Assembly: GCA_003139855.1 (NCBI GenBank) | Contig: PLGY01000036.1 | Span: 38,315-102,314, forward strand | Direction: 5' to 3' | Length of the DNA stretch: 64,000 nt | Source: Candidatus Methanoflorens stordalenmirensis | GTDB lineage: Archaea > Halobacteriota > Bog-38 > Methanoflorentales > Methanoflorentaceae | In this document: one piece after another, positions 24,963 through 34,298 of the stretch | How positions within the stretch are numbered: position 1 is the first letter of the stretch | Layout of the letters: each line of letters begins with the position of its first letter | Made by a program: the position numbers and the translations under genes | Notes under the pieces: model-generated | The model's database searches: none | The model's input: the letters and a program-made list of their open reading frames with translations, nothing else | Told to the model about the DNA's origin: nothing

Positions 24963-25994
24963 ATGCAAGAAGTAGCCGTTATATTGGGAGATGGAGTTGG
25001 ACCTGAACTGGTAAAAGCAATGATGCGAATCGTCACTGCTACCGGAGCGCCCGTAAATATGATCCCTTGTCACGCGGGAAGCGATTGGTACGAGTCTCAC
25101 GCAGGAACCTCATTAATTCCCGATGAGACCTGGGACGTAATCAACTCAACTCAAGCCTGTTTCAAAGGGCCGACCACAACACCTGGAGGGCCTGGTTCCC
25201 CGCGCAGTGTCGCCGTTACCATTAGACAGGAAAAGGACCTATTTGCAAACGTCCGTCCGATACGAACGTTTCCCAATACCCCTCGTCCTCTTGGAGATGT
25301 CGACTTTGTGTGCGTACGTGAAGCGACTGAAGGCATGTACGCGGGCAGTGAAGTGCAGCTCTCGGGAGACATGTACGTCGCCCTACGGAAAATCACGAAA
25401 TCGGCGAGTCGAAGAATAGCTCACTTCGCTTTTAGCGAGGCATACAAACGAAGCTGGACAACTGTTGTCGCTATCCATAAGAGTAACATACTAAAGCAGA
25501 CGGACGGCGCTTTTCTCCAAGCCGTCCGCGAGATAAAAAGTGAGTTCTCGAACATTGGACTCTGGGAGTACCACGTGGACAACGTCGCACAACAACTCGT
25601 GAAAAATCCGCAGATATTTAACAAATCGATATTACTGTCTACTAACCTCTTCATGGACATACTAAGCGAAGAGTGTGCGGCGCTGGTCGGGAGCATTGGA
25701 ATGATCTACTCGGCGAATTTCGGCGACACTTATGCCATGTTTGAACCCGCCCACGGTTCAGCCCCCAAGTATCAAAACCTTGACAAGGTGAATCCCACCG
25801 CCACCGTACTTGCTGGAGCGTGGATGCTCGATTACTTGGGCTTGAAACGCGAATCCGCGATGATATTCAACGCCCTCCAAGAGACTGTTGCTGAAGGCAA
25901 AACGACGTACGACCTCGGAGGCGCTCTCAAAACGAGCCAAGTGACCGATTGCCTCATCGAAAAAGTTGAGGGGGGCTTTGACCGAGCGCCTTGA
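24963..25994 (+). CDS. Isocitrate/isopropylmalate-type dehydrogenase, isocitrate-like
   Basis: Beta-decarboxylating dehydrogenase of 343 residues. The substrate loop reads GPTTTPGGPGSPRSVAVTIRQEKDLFANVRP; the Ser and Arg match isocitrate-binding positions, and the Glu that marks isopropylmalate dehydrogenase is absent. Later motifs are IHKSNILKQTDG (catalytic Lys) and FEPAHGSAPKYQNLDKVNPTA (cofactor loop). Together with the hydrolyase it could make 2-oxoglutarate from citrate, or homologues for coenzyme B. The choice is inference. Confidence 0.88.
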   Translation: MQEVAVILGDGVGPELVKAMMRIVTATGAPVNMIPCHAGSDWYESHAGTSLIPDETWDVINSTQACFKGPTTTPGGPGSPRSVAVTIRQEKDLFANVRPIRTFPNTPRPLGDVDFVCVREATEGMYAGSEVQLSGDMYVALRKITKSASRRIAHFAFSEAYKRSWTTVVAIHKSNILKQTDGAFLQAVREIKSEFSNIGLWEYHVDNVAQQLVKNPQIFNKSILLSTNLFMDILSEECAALVGSIGMIYSANFGDTYAMFEPAHGSAPKYQNLDKVNPTATVLAGAWMLDYLGLKRESAMIFNALQETVAEGKTTYDLGGALKTSQVTDCLIEKVEGGFDRAP

Positions 25995-26011
25995 CGCGAC
26001 CGACCAAAGCC

Positions 26012-26296
26012 TTATTCCTTTTCTGAACAGGCTGCGCACGCGCTGCGGCTTTGGTCTAACAAGAGACCTTTCTTGCTGCAGCTCACGCACTCTTGAGAAC
26101 GTCCTCCGCTCACGAAGCGCTTTTTCGGAGCCATGTGCTGACAATCGAAGCTTTCACGCAGCGTTTCGATGGCGCACTCATCGCACTGTACTTCATGAAC
26201 CATAATGCCTTCGCCGGCGAGGACACAAGAGTAAAAATCTAGGCGTTCCGATCCGAGCAGGACACGCTCACGCCTGCGGTAGCGGCACTCCTTCGT
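26012..26296 (-). CDS. Small zinc-finger protein, start uncertain
   Basis: C-terminal 63 residues from ATG 26203 carry three CxxC pairs (CDEC, CVSC, CAAC) and a further FDCQHM, suggesting one or two zinc ribbons. Upstream of that ATG the same frame reads plausible protein (RVLLGSERLDFYSCVLAGEGI) back to 26296. There an ACG codon follows GGAGG by seven bases; no ATG, GTG or TTG lies there. It sits downstream of the citrate/homocitrate-type synthase gene on the same strand. The function is unknown. Confidence 0.5.
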   Translation of the reverse strand, partial: TKECRYRRRERVLLGSERLDFYSCVLAGEGIMVHEVQCDECAIETLRESFDCQHMAPKKRFVSGGRSQECVSCSKKGLLLDQSRSACAACSEKE

Positions 26297-26316
26297 ATTG
26301 CTTCCTCCCCTGGCTT

Positions 26317-27570
26317 TTATTCGTAACGAGTGTGGGCAATCCAGGGCGGGTACGCTTCCTCGCTCGTTAGGAAGTATTTAATCGCGTACTCCTTGAGTTC
26401 ATCATCTGAAACGCTTGAGGTGCGCGCCTCCTCATCGTAAAGTTTGTGAATGTCGTTGCAGATCATCTTAATCCTGCGGTCGTTTTTCCTCAAGTTCACC
26501 TCGACGCCCAGAAGCTCGTTCAGGACTTCCTGCATCTTGTAGCGCACTACTTCCCTCCCAGAAGAGTCTCCGATGAGAAGCACGCGCTGTCCGCCCACAA
26601 CCTCTGGCGGAAAAGGCTCGTACGTAAAAGGGTTCTTCAACACGCCGTCAGTATGTATGCCGCTTTCGTGGGCGAAAATGTTTTCGCCGACAATGGCCTT
26701 GTTTCGCGGGAGTCTAAAAGCGAGCTCGTGTTCCAAATAGCGGGTGAGCTCCGTAACTGGTGCAGGATTGTACTTTTCGAATCCCTTCACGCGACAAAAA
26801 AGAAAGGTGAGAATCTTTTCAAGCTCGGTATTCCCTGCCCGCTCACCTATGCCCATGAACGTCAAACTAGACCAGTTCGCCCCGTACCAGTACCCCGCCA
26901 ATGTGTTGGCAACGCCGAGTCCAAAGTCATCGTGAACGTGCATTTCGAGATTCTCCGCGCCGATCTCTTTGAAGGCGCGCACGATCTTAGGTATGCTGAA
27001 CGGCAGCGGAGTCTCTTCGAACGGAACGCCGTAGTTCAAAGTATCGCAGATTCGAAAAATCGCGTCAGGGGCAATATCCAACAATTCCTTGACGAAAGGG
27101 ATCACGAAGTTTGGGATATCAGCGCGCGTAATATCCTCGAGATGACATCGTACCTTCAACCCGTGATCGACGGCATATTGGAGAGCTTCAGCGTACTTGT
27201 CGCGCGCCTGTTCTCGATCTTTCAAGCCAAGTTTATCGAAAATGTGCGTGTCCGATATGGACATCAGAATGCCTACCTCGTTTATGCCGTCCATACTAAG
27301 GTTCATATCGATATCGCCGATGTTGGCGCGCGCCCACCCCGTGATTTCAGGATGATCATAATTGCAATCGAGCATATCGCGGACCAAGCTGCGGTCTCTC
27401 TCATTGAAAACAAAACACTCGAGCTTTTCTATGCCCATTTCGTGCAAGAACTCGAATATCTTAAGCTTCTGTGCTTTCTTTAATACGATGCCCGGCATTT
27501 GGGACCCGTCTCTCAGGGTGCTGTCGCTGATCTTGACCTCCAAATCGCCAGGAAGCTCGATTTTCGGCAT
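26317..27570 (-). CDS. Citrate/homocitrate/isopropylmalate synthase-like enzyme
   Basis: HMGL-type acetyl-CoA-dependent acyltransferase of about 417 residues. The metal and substrate motifs are ISDSTLRDGSQMPG at the start of the TIM barrel, MHVHDDFGLGVANTLAG and GERAGNTELEKI. The C-terminal subdomain has GENIFAHESGIHTDGVLKNPFTYEPF. It lacks the ~130-residue LeuA regulatory domain, so leucine feedback control is unlikely; Re-citrate synthase and homocitrate synthase have this shape. I use ATG 27570; the ORF-track start adds 57 poor residues over the divergent promoter. Confidence 0.85.
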   Translation of the reverse strand: MPKIELPGDLEVKISDSTLRDGSQMPGIVLKKAQKLKIFEFLHEMGIEKLECFVFNERDRSLVRDMLDCNYDHPEITGWARANIGDIDMNLSMDGINEVGILMSISDTHIFDKLGLKDREQARDKYAEALQYAVDHGLKVRCHLEDITRADIPNFVIPFVKELLDIAPDAIFRICDTLNYGVPFEETPLPFSIPKIVRAFKEIGAENLEMHVHDDFGLGVANTLAGYWYGANWSSLTFMGIGERAGNTELEKILTFLFCRVKGFEKYNPAPVTELTRYLEHELAFRLPRNKAIVGENIFAHESGIHTDGVLKNPFTYEPFPPEVVGGQRVLLIGDSSGREVVRYKMQEVLNELLGVEVNLRKNDRRIKMICNDIHKLYDEEARTSSVSDDELKEYAIKYFLTSEEAYPPWIAHTRYE

Positions 27571-27744
27571 CTCAGCGTACGATCTGTACAATTTTAGAAT
27601 CCTCCACTTCGTCGCAACGCGATATAACGCAACTGCGTTCTTTTTTATTACAATAGTTCTATATGAATCTACTTCTGCTTGTTTTGCACAGCATCTCCGG
27701 GGCGTCGCACATTGATATACTAAAAAATACTTATTAGTCACTGT

Positions 27745-29013
27745 ATGGGCAAATCTCGAGTGACTCTCAAATACGGAGACCGAAAAACCACTGTCACGCT
27801 AAACAAAAGAGACCTCATTCAAGTAATACAACCAAACGAAATCGAGACTGGAGATGAAGAAAGTGAGATTATCCGCGCGATGCAACATCCTATCGGGACA
27901 CCCATGCTCCACGAAATCGTGTCAACGCGCAAGGCGTCCAAAAAAGACTTGACCGCCGTCATCATCGTGAGTGACGTAACGAGGCCGACGCCGACCAAGA
28001 AGTTGCTCCCTCATGTTTTAAGACACCTGCACAAAGGCGGGATACCTGAAGACTCGGTGACGATCTTGTTTGCTCTCGGAATTCACAGGACGTTATCCGA
28101 ACGAGAGATGAGAACGCTCGTGGGCGATAACGTCTTTGACGATTACCACTGCGTCAACCACGACGCGAATGAGTGCGCTTTTGTAGGAACAACGTCGCGA
28201 GGCACGCGGGTTCGTGTCAACACGGTGGCGCTCGACTCCGATGTGAGAATTTGCATAGGGGCGGTTGAACTCCACTACTTTGCAGGATACAGCGGCGGAT
28301 ACAAGTCACTGCTCCCAGGCATCTGCGCGCGAGAGACTATCGAAGCAAATCACAAACTTATGCTACAGCCAAACGCGGCCGCCGGAAGGCTAGACAGCCC
28401 TGTCAGAAAAGACCTAGAGGAGGCGGGCCGGTTGATCGGATGCGACTTTCTCGTAAACGTCGTGCTTAACTCAAAAAAGCAGATCGTAAAAGCCGTGGCA
28501 GGTGATCCCATTGCAGCGCACCGGGAAGGCGTCAAAGTCGTCGATTCGATGTACATAATTCCGATTACCGAACTTGCTGATGTCGTGCTCGTTTCAGCAG
28601 GAGGTACACCCAAGGATATAAACCTCTTTCAAGCACAGAAAGCGCTTGACAATGCGAAATACGCGATGAAGGAGGGTGGCACGATCGTGCTGGCGGCCGA
28701 GTGTCCAGAAGGATTGGGTGAAAAAGTGTTTGAACGATGGATTAACGAAGCTCATAGCAAACAGGAGCTCGTTGACAGGCTCGACTACGCATTCGAAATC
28801 GGCGGACACAAGGCCGGAATTCTGGCTAAGCTCACCCAAAAAGCCGATGTTTATCTCGTGTCTGAGCTTCAAGAAGAGATTGTGGAGCGCGCATTTTTAC
28901 TCTGCGCACGAGATTTGGACGATGCTCTACAAGAAACAGCGCGAAAGTATGGGCCAGATGCCCGAATTATAGTCATGCCGTACGGAGCACTCACTCTCCC
29001 GCGGCTTCAATAG
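27745..29013 (+). CDS. LarA-like nickel-pincer-cofactor racemase family protein
   Basis: DUF2088/LarA homologue of 422 residues. Motifs of the lactate racemase family are present: VSDVTRPTP, ALGIHRTLSEREM, and HYFAGYSGGYKSLLPG with the His and the cofactor-linked Lys. The real substrate could be another 2-hydroxy acid, since LarA homologues have diverse activities. No LarB, LarC or LarE gene is in the window. It is divergent from the synthase gene and first of a plus-strand run. Confidence 0.88.
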   Translation: MGKSRVTLKYGDRKTTVTLNKRDLIQVIQPNEIETGDEESEIIRAMQHPIGTPMLHEIVSTRKASKKDLTAVIIVSDVTRPTPTKKLLPHVLRHLHKGGIPEDSVTILFALGIHRTLSEREMRTLVGDNVFDDYHCVNHDANECAFVGTTSRGTRVRVNTVALDSDVRICIGAVELHYFAGYSGGYKSLLPGICARETIEANHKLMLQPNAAAGRLDSPVRKDLEEAGRLIGCDFLVNVVLNSKKQIVKAVAGDPIAAHREGVKVVDSMYIIPITELADVVLVSAGGTPKDINLFQAQKALDNAKYAMKEGGTIVLAAECPEGLGEKVFERWINEAHSKQELVDRLDYAFEIGGHKAGILAKLTQKADVYLVSELQEEIVERAFLLCARDLDDALQETARKYGPDARIIVMPYGALTLPRLQ

Positions 29014-29062
29014 AAAAACGGCCGCGCTGGTGTAACAAAAAGAGCGCACAAGATTCGGAGTT

Positions 29063-30118
29063 ATGTGGGTAACTAACTGCCACAATGGCTCAGGGCGACC
29101 TTTAGACATTAGGAAAAGGTATAGCGGCGTTGAGCGCCCGCTTTTCATTTTGATTCTCTCCAATTCGGATACGGCAGCTATTCCCGGCATATCAGGTGCT
29201 GGAAGCACTGAAGATTACATCCAATACACGCCGGCTGCTGACGCTGAAATTGTCTCCAACGGAAAACTGAAAACGATTGGAGTAATGCCTAATGCACCGT
29301 CTGGAGCCGTCACTCCTGCCGTTCTCACACGTGCCGGCCTTAATCTGTCACAAAGTGCACATCTTCTAATAAACTCAGGCTTGAAGATTGTGCCCGGAGT
29401 CCCCTATTACGACTTGCGAACGAAACACGGCAGCGACATCCGATTTGCGCCAGCAGTGCCCGACGCTTACTCAATCCAAAAGGCTGCCAAAAAGCTCGCT
29501 GCGTGCTGTGACTGCGACTTAGCAGTAATAGGAGAGACAATTCCTGGAGGCACAACCACCGCGCTGTGCGTGCTACGAGCGCTCGGCTTCACCGCTAACG
29601 TGAGCAGCAGCTTCGCGACGAATCCGATCGCTTTAAAAGAAAAAGTCGTACGAGAGGCGATGCGCCGCGCTTCTATTAATCCAGGAAACTTACGAAACGA
29701 TCCCATGCGAGCTATTGAACTATTTGGTGATCCCATGATGCCTTGTGCGGTCGGACTCACCGAGGGTTTCCTGCGCTCCGGAAAAGAAGTTATCTTAGCA
29801 GGTGGAACGCAAATGGGTGCAGTTGCAGCCGCGTTGCGTGCACTCGACGTTTCCACCGACCTTGTAATAGCTACGACAAAGTACGTCTTTGACGATCGTG
29901 CGGCTCGGTTTGTAAAGTTGGTTAATGCATTAGACGTAGATGCGTTTAGCGCGGATCCAGGCTTCTCAAAAAGCTCGGTTGATGCACTTCAGAAATATGA
30001 GCAGGGAGAGGTGAAAGAAGGCGTGGGGGCAGGGGGGGCCATGACTCTAGCTTATATACGTGGCTACAGTCAAGAAGCTTACAGACGGGAAGTAGAGGCT
30101 GTGATCAAACGCCTGTGA
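29063..30118 (+). CDS. cobT: Archaeal CobT-like phosphoribosyltransferase (TIGR00303)
   Basis: Putative nicotinate-nucleotide-dimethylbenzimidazole phosphoribosyltransferase of the archaeal UPF0284 type, which activates the lower base in cobamide assembly. Recognisable segments are IPGISGAGSTEDYIQYTPAADAE, the glycine-rich VIGETIPGGTTTALCVLRALG and VILAGGTQMGAVAAALRAL. Length 351 is normal. It begins 49 bases after the LarA-like gene. Confidence 0.9.
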   Translation: MWVTNCHNGSGRPLDIRKRYSGVERPLFILILSNSDTAAIPGISGAGSTEDYIQYTPAADAEIVSNGKLKTIGVMPNAPSGAVTPAVLTRAGLNLSQSAHLLINSGLKIVPGVPYYDLRTKHGSDIRFAPAVPDAYSIQKAAKKLAACCDCDLAVIGETIPGGTTTALCVLRALGFTANVSSSFATNPIALKEKVVREAMRRASINPGNLRNDPMRAIELFGDPMMPCAVGLTEGFLRSGKEVILAGGTQMGAVAAALRALDVSTDLVIATTKYVFDDRAARFVKLVNALDVDAFSADPGFSKSSVDALQKYEQGEVKEGVGAGGAMTLAYIRGYSQEAYRREVEAVIKRL

Positions 30119-30182
30119 CACATATGTACCGACCGCAACACCAGCGTAGGCACTTGTAGGCGGATAAGACGACACTCGACAA

Positions 30183-30190
30183 ATTATAAA
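30183..30190 (+). promoter_or_regulatory. TATA box of pyrB
   Basis: ATTATAAA about 28 bases before ATG 30216, which predicts a nearly leaderless pyrBI transcript. Confidence 0.55.
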
Positions 30191-30215
30191 AGCTTCAGTT
30201 AACAATACTCACAAG

Positions 30216-31118
30216 ATGTTCAAGCAAAAACACATCGTTTCAATGCGAGATTTAACGCGCGATGATGTGGACTTTGTGCTGGACTACGCTGAAAAAATGA
30301 TGCCGTGCGCAAAAGCCGGCGTGCGACTGCTCCAAAGCCGAATATTGGCGCTGCTTTTTTTCGAACCTAGTACTAGAACGCAACTTTCGTTCGACTCAGC
30401 GATGAAGCGGCTCGGCGGCTCTACTTTAAGCTTAACCTCGGAAGAGAGCTCTGTACTAAAAGGCGAAACCCTTGCTGACACGATAAAAGTCGTGGGTGAA
30501 TACGCAGATGCGATCGTCCTGCGACATCCGAGGGAAGGAGCAGCGCGAATGGCTAGTGAAATATCAAGCGTCCCCATCATTAACGGAGGCGATGGAGCAG
30601 GCCATCACCCCACTCAAACTCTTCTCGATCTCTTTACGATAAAAAAGGAGAGTCATTTACACGACCTCGACATAGCTTTGCTAGGAGATCTTAGATACGG
30701 ACGGACTGCGCACTCCCTGGTCTATGCATTGAATATGTACGATGCGAACATCACGCTTGTAGCACCAGAGGGACTCCAAATGCCCAAGCACATCGTTAGT
30801 ACGCTAGATTCCGTCAGATTAACCGAGGACATTGATGAGGTCATTCGGGACGTGGATGTGCTCTATGTCACGCGAATACAAAAAGAACGATTTCCTGATC
30901 CAAACGAATATTTGCGCGTCGCCAAGAGTTATAGGATAACGCTGCCAGTTTTAGAGGGGGTGCGTGATAATCTGATTATCATGCATCCGCTGCCGCGCGT
31001 AGACGAAATAGCTCAAGAAGTTGATCAAACGAAATACGCGAAATACTTCAAACAAGCATTCTATGGGATACCTGTGAGAATGGCGTTGCTCGCGATACTC
31101 TTGAATGGTGCGACATGA
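30216..31118 (+). CDS. pyrB: Aspartate carbamoyltransferase, catalytic subunit
   Basis: First committed step of pyrimidine synthesis: carbamoyl phosphate plus aspartate. The carbamoyl-phosphate site is [20 protein letters not shown], with [12 protein letters not shown] and the C-terminal [14 protein letters not shown]. Length 300 is typical. The stop overlaps the pyrI start (ATGA), so the two subunits are translationally coupled. Confidence 0.97.
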   Translation: MFKQKHIVSMRDLTRDDVDFVLDYAEKMMPCAKAGVRLLQSRILALLFFEPSTRTQLSFDSAMKRLGGSTLSLTSEESSVLKGETLADTIKVVGEYADAIVLRHPREGAARMASEISSVPIINGGDGAGHHPTQTLLDLFTIKKESHLHDLDIALLGDLRYGRTAHSLVYALNMYDANITLVAPEGLQMPKHIVSTLDSVRLTEDIDEVIRDVDVLYVTRIQKERFPDPNEYLRVAKSYRITLPVLEGVRDNLIIMHPLPRVDEIAQEVDQTKYAKYFKQAFYGIPVRMALLAILLNGAT

Positions 31119-31591
31119 TTCCAGACAAAGACAAGGAGGAACTGAGAGTCCGATCGATTCGAAACGGTTCTGTCATAGACCATATCACCGCCGGAAACGC
31201 TCTTAACGTGCTCAGAATACTCGGCATAACTGGGATCAGTACCGCTATAGTTAGCGTGGTCATGAATGTGCCAAGCAAGAGGCTGGCTTTCGGACGAAAA
31301 GATATCGTCAAGATCGAAGACCGGGAGCTAGTCCCGGCAGAAGTAGATAAAATTGCGCTTATAGCCCCGCAGGCGACGATCAACATTATACGGGACTACG
31401 AAGTGGTACAAAAGAAGTTAGTCGTCTTGCCGGATTTGATAACCCACGTCGTTCGCTGCCCGAATCTAAATTGCATTTCAAATAGCGCAGAGCCGATCTA
31501 TTCTAAGTTTAGAGTTCTTGACTCGTTTGTCCTTCGGTGCAGCTACTGCGAGAGCATCATCGATAGCGATATCGCGACATACTTGATTTGA
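31115..31591 (+). CDS. pyrI: Aspartate carbamoyltransferase, regulatory subunit
   Basis: Allosteric subunit that binds nucleotides and joins to PyrB through zinc. The allosteric domain begins [26 protein letters not shown]. The zinc site has four cysteines in CPNLNCISN and [10 protein letters not shown]. Length 158 is normal. It overlaps pyrB by four bases. Confidence 0.97.
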   Translation: MIPDKDKEELRVRSIRNGSVIDHITAGNALNVLRILGITGISTAIVSVVMNVPSKRLAFGRKDIVKIEDRELVPAEVDKIALIAPQATINIIRDYEVVQKKLVVLPDLITHVVRCPNLNCISNSAEPIYSKFRVLDSFVLRCSYCESIIDSDIATYLI

Positions 31592-31795
31592 GTCCTGCAA
31601 ATCGCAACCATTCGCTTCATTGCGCGCAGATTACGCCACCTCGTGCAAAGCTACGCGCGAGCGCAAGAAATTTGCTCGGCGATCAAGAGCGCAGGACCCT
31701 ACCAGGCACTTTTGGCCTCGAAGACACCCTGATTGGATTACACGCCCAGAAAATACGCTGCTTGCCGATTGAACGAAGTTATCGCGTTACACCAG

Positions 31796-32314
31796 TCAGC
31801 CGATTTTCCGTGCTGCGAGTCTGATCGCTTCGACCAGACTATTCTGCGGCATGATAGATGCAACGGGAATGCGCAAGATTCTTTCAACTGTGGGACTGAC
31901 GATCGGAGCGCAAACTAATGCGAGCGCGCCGTCGCGCTCAGCGTGGACAGCTGCTATCAAAGCTTCTTCAATTGACGTTGCTGGATACTCTCTGATTACG
32001 ATTTCTTTCCCTTCTATCATCATGAACCTTTCCGTTATCTTGTCAAGCACAGGCCTAGCAGCGACGACGGCAATAAGATCGCCTTTTTTTGAGGCTCCTT
32101 CGAGTCGTCTAACTGCTCGGAGGATCTCTCTGAGTGTTTTGAGATTTGGTTCGCGTTCTCCTGAAATAATTTTGTAAAGCGTGCTTGATGATACGCCTGA
32201 AATGTCAGCAAACTTAGTAACTGTATACCCGAGTTCTTTTATCGCTTGCAAAAGAGTACTCTTGAGTTCCTCGTCGGATGAAAACGTTGCCCGAATAAGA
32301 TCATCTGCAAGCAT
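31796..32314 (-). CDS. HTH transcriptional regulator, COG1709-like
   Basis: A Xre-type helix-turn-helix (residues 25-65, TVTKFADISGVSSSTLYKIISGEREPNLKTLREILRAV) precedes a ligand-like domain of about 90 residues (AVVAARPVLDKITERF, REYPATSIEEALIAAVHAERDGALALVCAPIVSPTVERIL). This matches an archaeal regulator family of unknown ligand. It is convergent with pyrI and divergent from mtnA. A spaced inverted repeat CCTAT...ATAGG at about 32342-32367 lies upstream of it. Confidence 0.85.
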   Translation of the reverse strand: MLADDLIRATFSSDEELKSTLLQAIKELGYTVTKFADISGVSSSTLYKIISGEREPNLKTLREILRAVRRLEGASKKGDLIAVVAARPVLDKITERFMMIEGKEIVIREYPATSIEEALIAAVHAERDGALALVCAPIVSPTVERILRIPVASIMPQNSLVEAIRLAARKIG

Positions 32315-32564
32315 TACGATTTCCGCACACAGTTAACTACACCTATTATTTAATGGTTGTTATAGGATAATGAATTGTACAAAAAAAGAAAATGATTAAT
32401 TTTTCGCACCAGATTCCCACACGCGGCTTGCATTAGAGGCTTTCAGAAAGGTTCTGTTTTAGAGGGGGCAAAGAACCGTTCGCTCGAACGTTTGAGGCGT
32501 TGGCACGAGCTCCGGAGTAATATGCCACCGTTAAACTTGTAAACTTGAATTCCTAGTAAAGGAT

Positions 32565-33599
32565 ATGGACCGGGAGTTTACCGAAAAACTAACGATTTTC
32601 TGGGAAAGCGGCGCCATTATGTTAGTCGATCAAACGAAGCTTCCAATCGCCTATAAGCTCATCAAAATTACGACAATCAATCAGCTTATTAACGCAATAA
32701 ATAGATTAAAAGTGCGCGGAGCGCCGGCTCTCGGAGCTGCCGGCGCCTACGGCATTGCTCTTGCAGCGCACAACTCGAGAGCGCGTACTGTATCTAAACT
32801 AAAGACCCACGTACACGCAGCAGGAAGGTCAATTCTAGCAACACGACCAACTGCCGCCAATCTGTTTTATGGGGTTGATCGCGTTCTGAAAGCGATAGAG
32901 CCGTGCATCACATCTGACGAAGTCCGAGAAACAGCGCTAGACGAAGCGATACGCATAGCAGAAGAAGATGTGATCACCAATAAAGCTTTAAGCGTCGTAG
33001 GCGCGTCTTTGTTGAAAGATGGCGACGTCGTCATGACCTACTGCAACGCTGGAAGGCTCGCCACTGTAGGCTGGGGGACTGCTTTGGGGGTCATTCGCTC
33101 GGCAATAAAGGAAGGAAAGCGGATCGCCGTCTATGCGTGTGAGACAAGACCACTCAACCAGGGCAGCCGCATCACAGCGTTTGAGTTGCTCGAAGATAAC
33201 ATTCCAACCACCTTAATCGCCGACAATATGGCGGCTTGGATAATGAGGCAAGGAAAAATCGATCACGTAATAGTCGGGGCAGACCGGATTACTAGATCGG
33301 AAGTTTACAACAAGGTCGGAACGTATATGCTCGCGATCTGCGCCAAGAACCATGGCATACCCTTCTACGTCGCCGCGCCATTATCAACCTTTGATTACGA
33401 AAGCTCCGTCGTCAAGATTGAAGAACGAGACGCCAATGAACTCAGATTCTGCGGTGGACAACAAATTGCCCCGAGCGCTGTGCAAGTGGAAAACCCCGCG
33501 TTTGATGCGACGCCCGTCGAATTCATCACCGGGATAATAACCGAAGAAGGCATCATGGACCCTCAACATATCTTTCACAGATCTGATACCCAGAGCTGA
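32565..33599 (+). CDS. mtnA: S-methyl-5-thioribose-1-phosphate isomerase (MtnA family)
   Basis: Isomerase of the methionine-salvage family, related to eIF2B-alpha. The substrate loop is RGAPALGAAGAYG, the catalytic Cys lies in TYCNAGRLATVGWGTALGV and the catalytic Asp in VIVGADRITRSEVYNKVGTY. In archaea the same enzyme can serve other ribose-phosphate salvage. Length 344 is normal. The next gene begins six bases downstream. Confidence 0.93.
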   Translation: MDREFTEKLTIFWESGAIMLVDQTKLPIAYKLIKITTINQLINAINRLKVRGAPALGAAGAYGIALAAHNSRARTVSKLKTHVHAAGRSILATRPTAANLFYGVDRVLKAIEPCITSDEVRETALDEAIRIAEEDVITNKALSVVGASLLKDGDVVMTYCNAGRLATVGWGTALGVIRSAIKEGKRIAVYACETRPLNQGSRITAFELLEDNIPTTLIADNMAAWIMRQGKIDHVIVGADRITRSEVYNKVGTYMLAICAKNHGIPFYVAAPLSTFDYESSVVKIEERDANELRFCGGQQIAPSAVQVENPAFDATPVEFITGIITEEGIMDPQHIFHRSDTQS

Positions 33600-33604
33600 C
33601 CGCG

Positions 33605-34273
33605 ATGGAGAACTCAACAGCGATAAATGTAATATGCCAAGACAAGCCCGGCGTTTTAAGAGATGTGGCCGCGGCAGTTGCCCGTTTTGAAGGTAATATA
33701 CGATATACGCAGCAGTTCATCCTCACGAAGGGGAAGCATCAGGGCTTGGCTGCAATCTATATGGAGATCGTGAACGTCTCAAACGTGCTAGATTTGGCTA
33801 AAAAGCTTAAGGCCATCTCTGAGGTCGACAGCGTTTCCTTTCATGAGCCCTTCGAAAAGATTTGGGGCTCTAGAATCATTATAATCGGCGGTGGCGCTCA
33901 GGTCGCGCAAGTAGCCCTCGGAGCGATTACGGAAGCTGATAGACATAACATACGCGGCGAGCGAATTAGCATTGACACATTGCCAATAGTAGACGAAGAC
34001 AATATAGCCAAAGCAGTAAATGCAGTATCTAGGACGCATCGCGCAAGTATATTAGTGCTCGCGGGCTCGCTTATGGGAGGAAAAATCGCTCAGGAGGTCA
34101 AGAAGCTACAAAAAGAGGGTTTTAAGGTAATTGCTCTGAACATGGCAGGGTCCGTGCCGGAAATAGCGGACCTAGTAGTCACTGATCCTGTACAGGCGGG
34201 AACATTTGCCGTAATGGCAATCGCGAAAACAGCGAGGTTTGACTTAGATCGAGTTTCAGGCAGACGCTTCTAG
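33605..34273 (+). CDS. ACT-domain protein, DUF5612-like
   Basis: 222 residues: an N-terminal ACT domain (INVICQDKPGVLRDVAAAVARFEGNIRYTQQFIL) and a C-terminal domain with an IIIIGGGAQVAQVALGAITEADRHNIRGERISIDTLP motif and EIADLVVTDPVQAGTFAVMAIA. Methanogens carry similar proteins of unknown function, thought to sense amino acids or cofactors. It is probably in one transcript with mtnA. Confidence 0.85.
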   Translation: MENSTAINVICQDKPGVLRDVAAAVARFEGNIRYTQQFILTKGKHQGLAAIYMEIVNVSNVLDLAKKLKAISEVDSVSFHEPFEKIWGSRIIIIGGGAQVAQVALGAITEADRHNIRGERISIDTLPIVDEDNIAKAVNAVSRTHRASILVLAGSLMGGKIAQEVKKLQKEGFKVIALNMAGSVPEIADLVVTDPVQAGTFAVMAIAKTARFDLDRVSGRRF

Positions 34274-34298
34274 CATTTCAAAATCGAGACGTAAGTAT

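Noticed and set aside
26446-27483. 345-residue plus-strand ORF opposite the citrate/homocitrate-type synthase gene
   Set aside because: It is wholly antisense to a gene with clear family motifs and shows no domain pattern of its own; long shadow ORFs are common here.
31588-31824. 78-residue ORF overlapping the end of pyrI
   Set aside because: No domain pattern; it runs into the convergent HTH gene and looks like chance.
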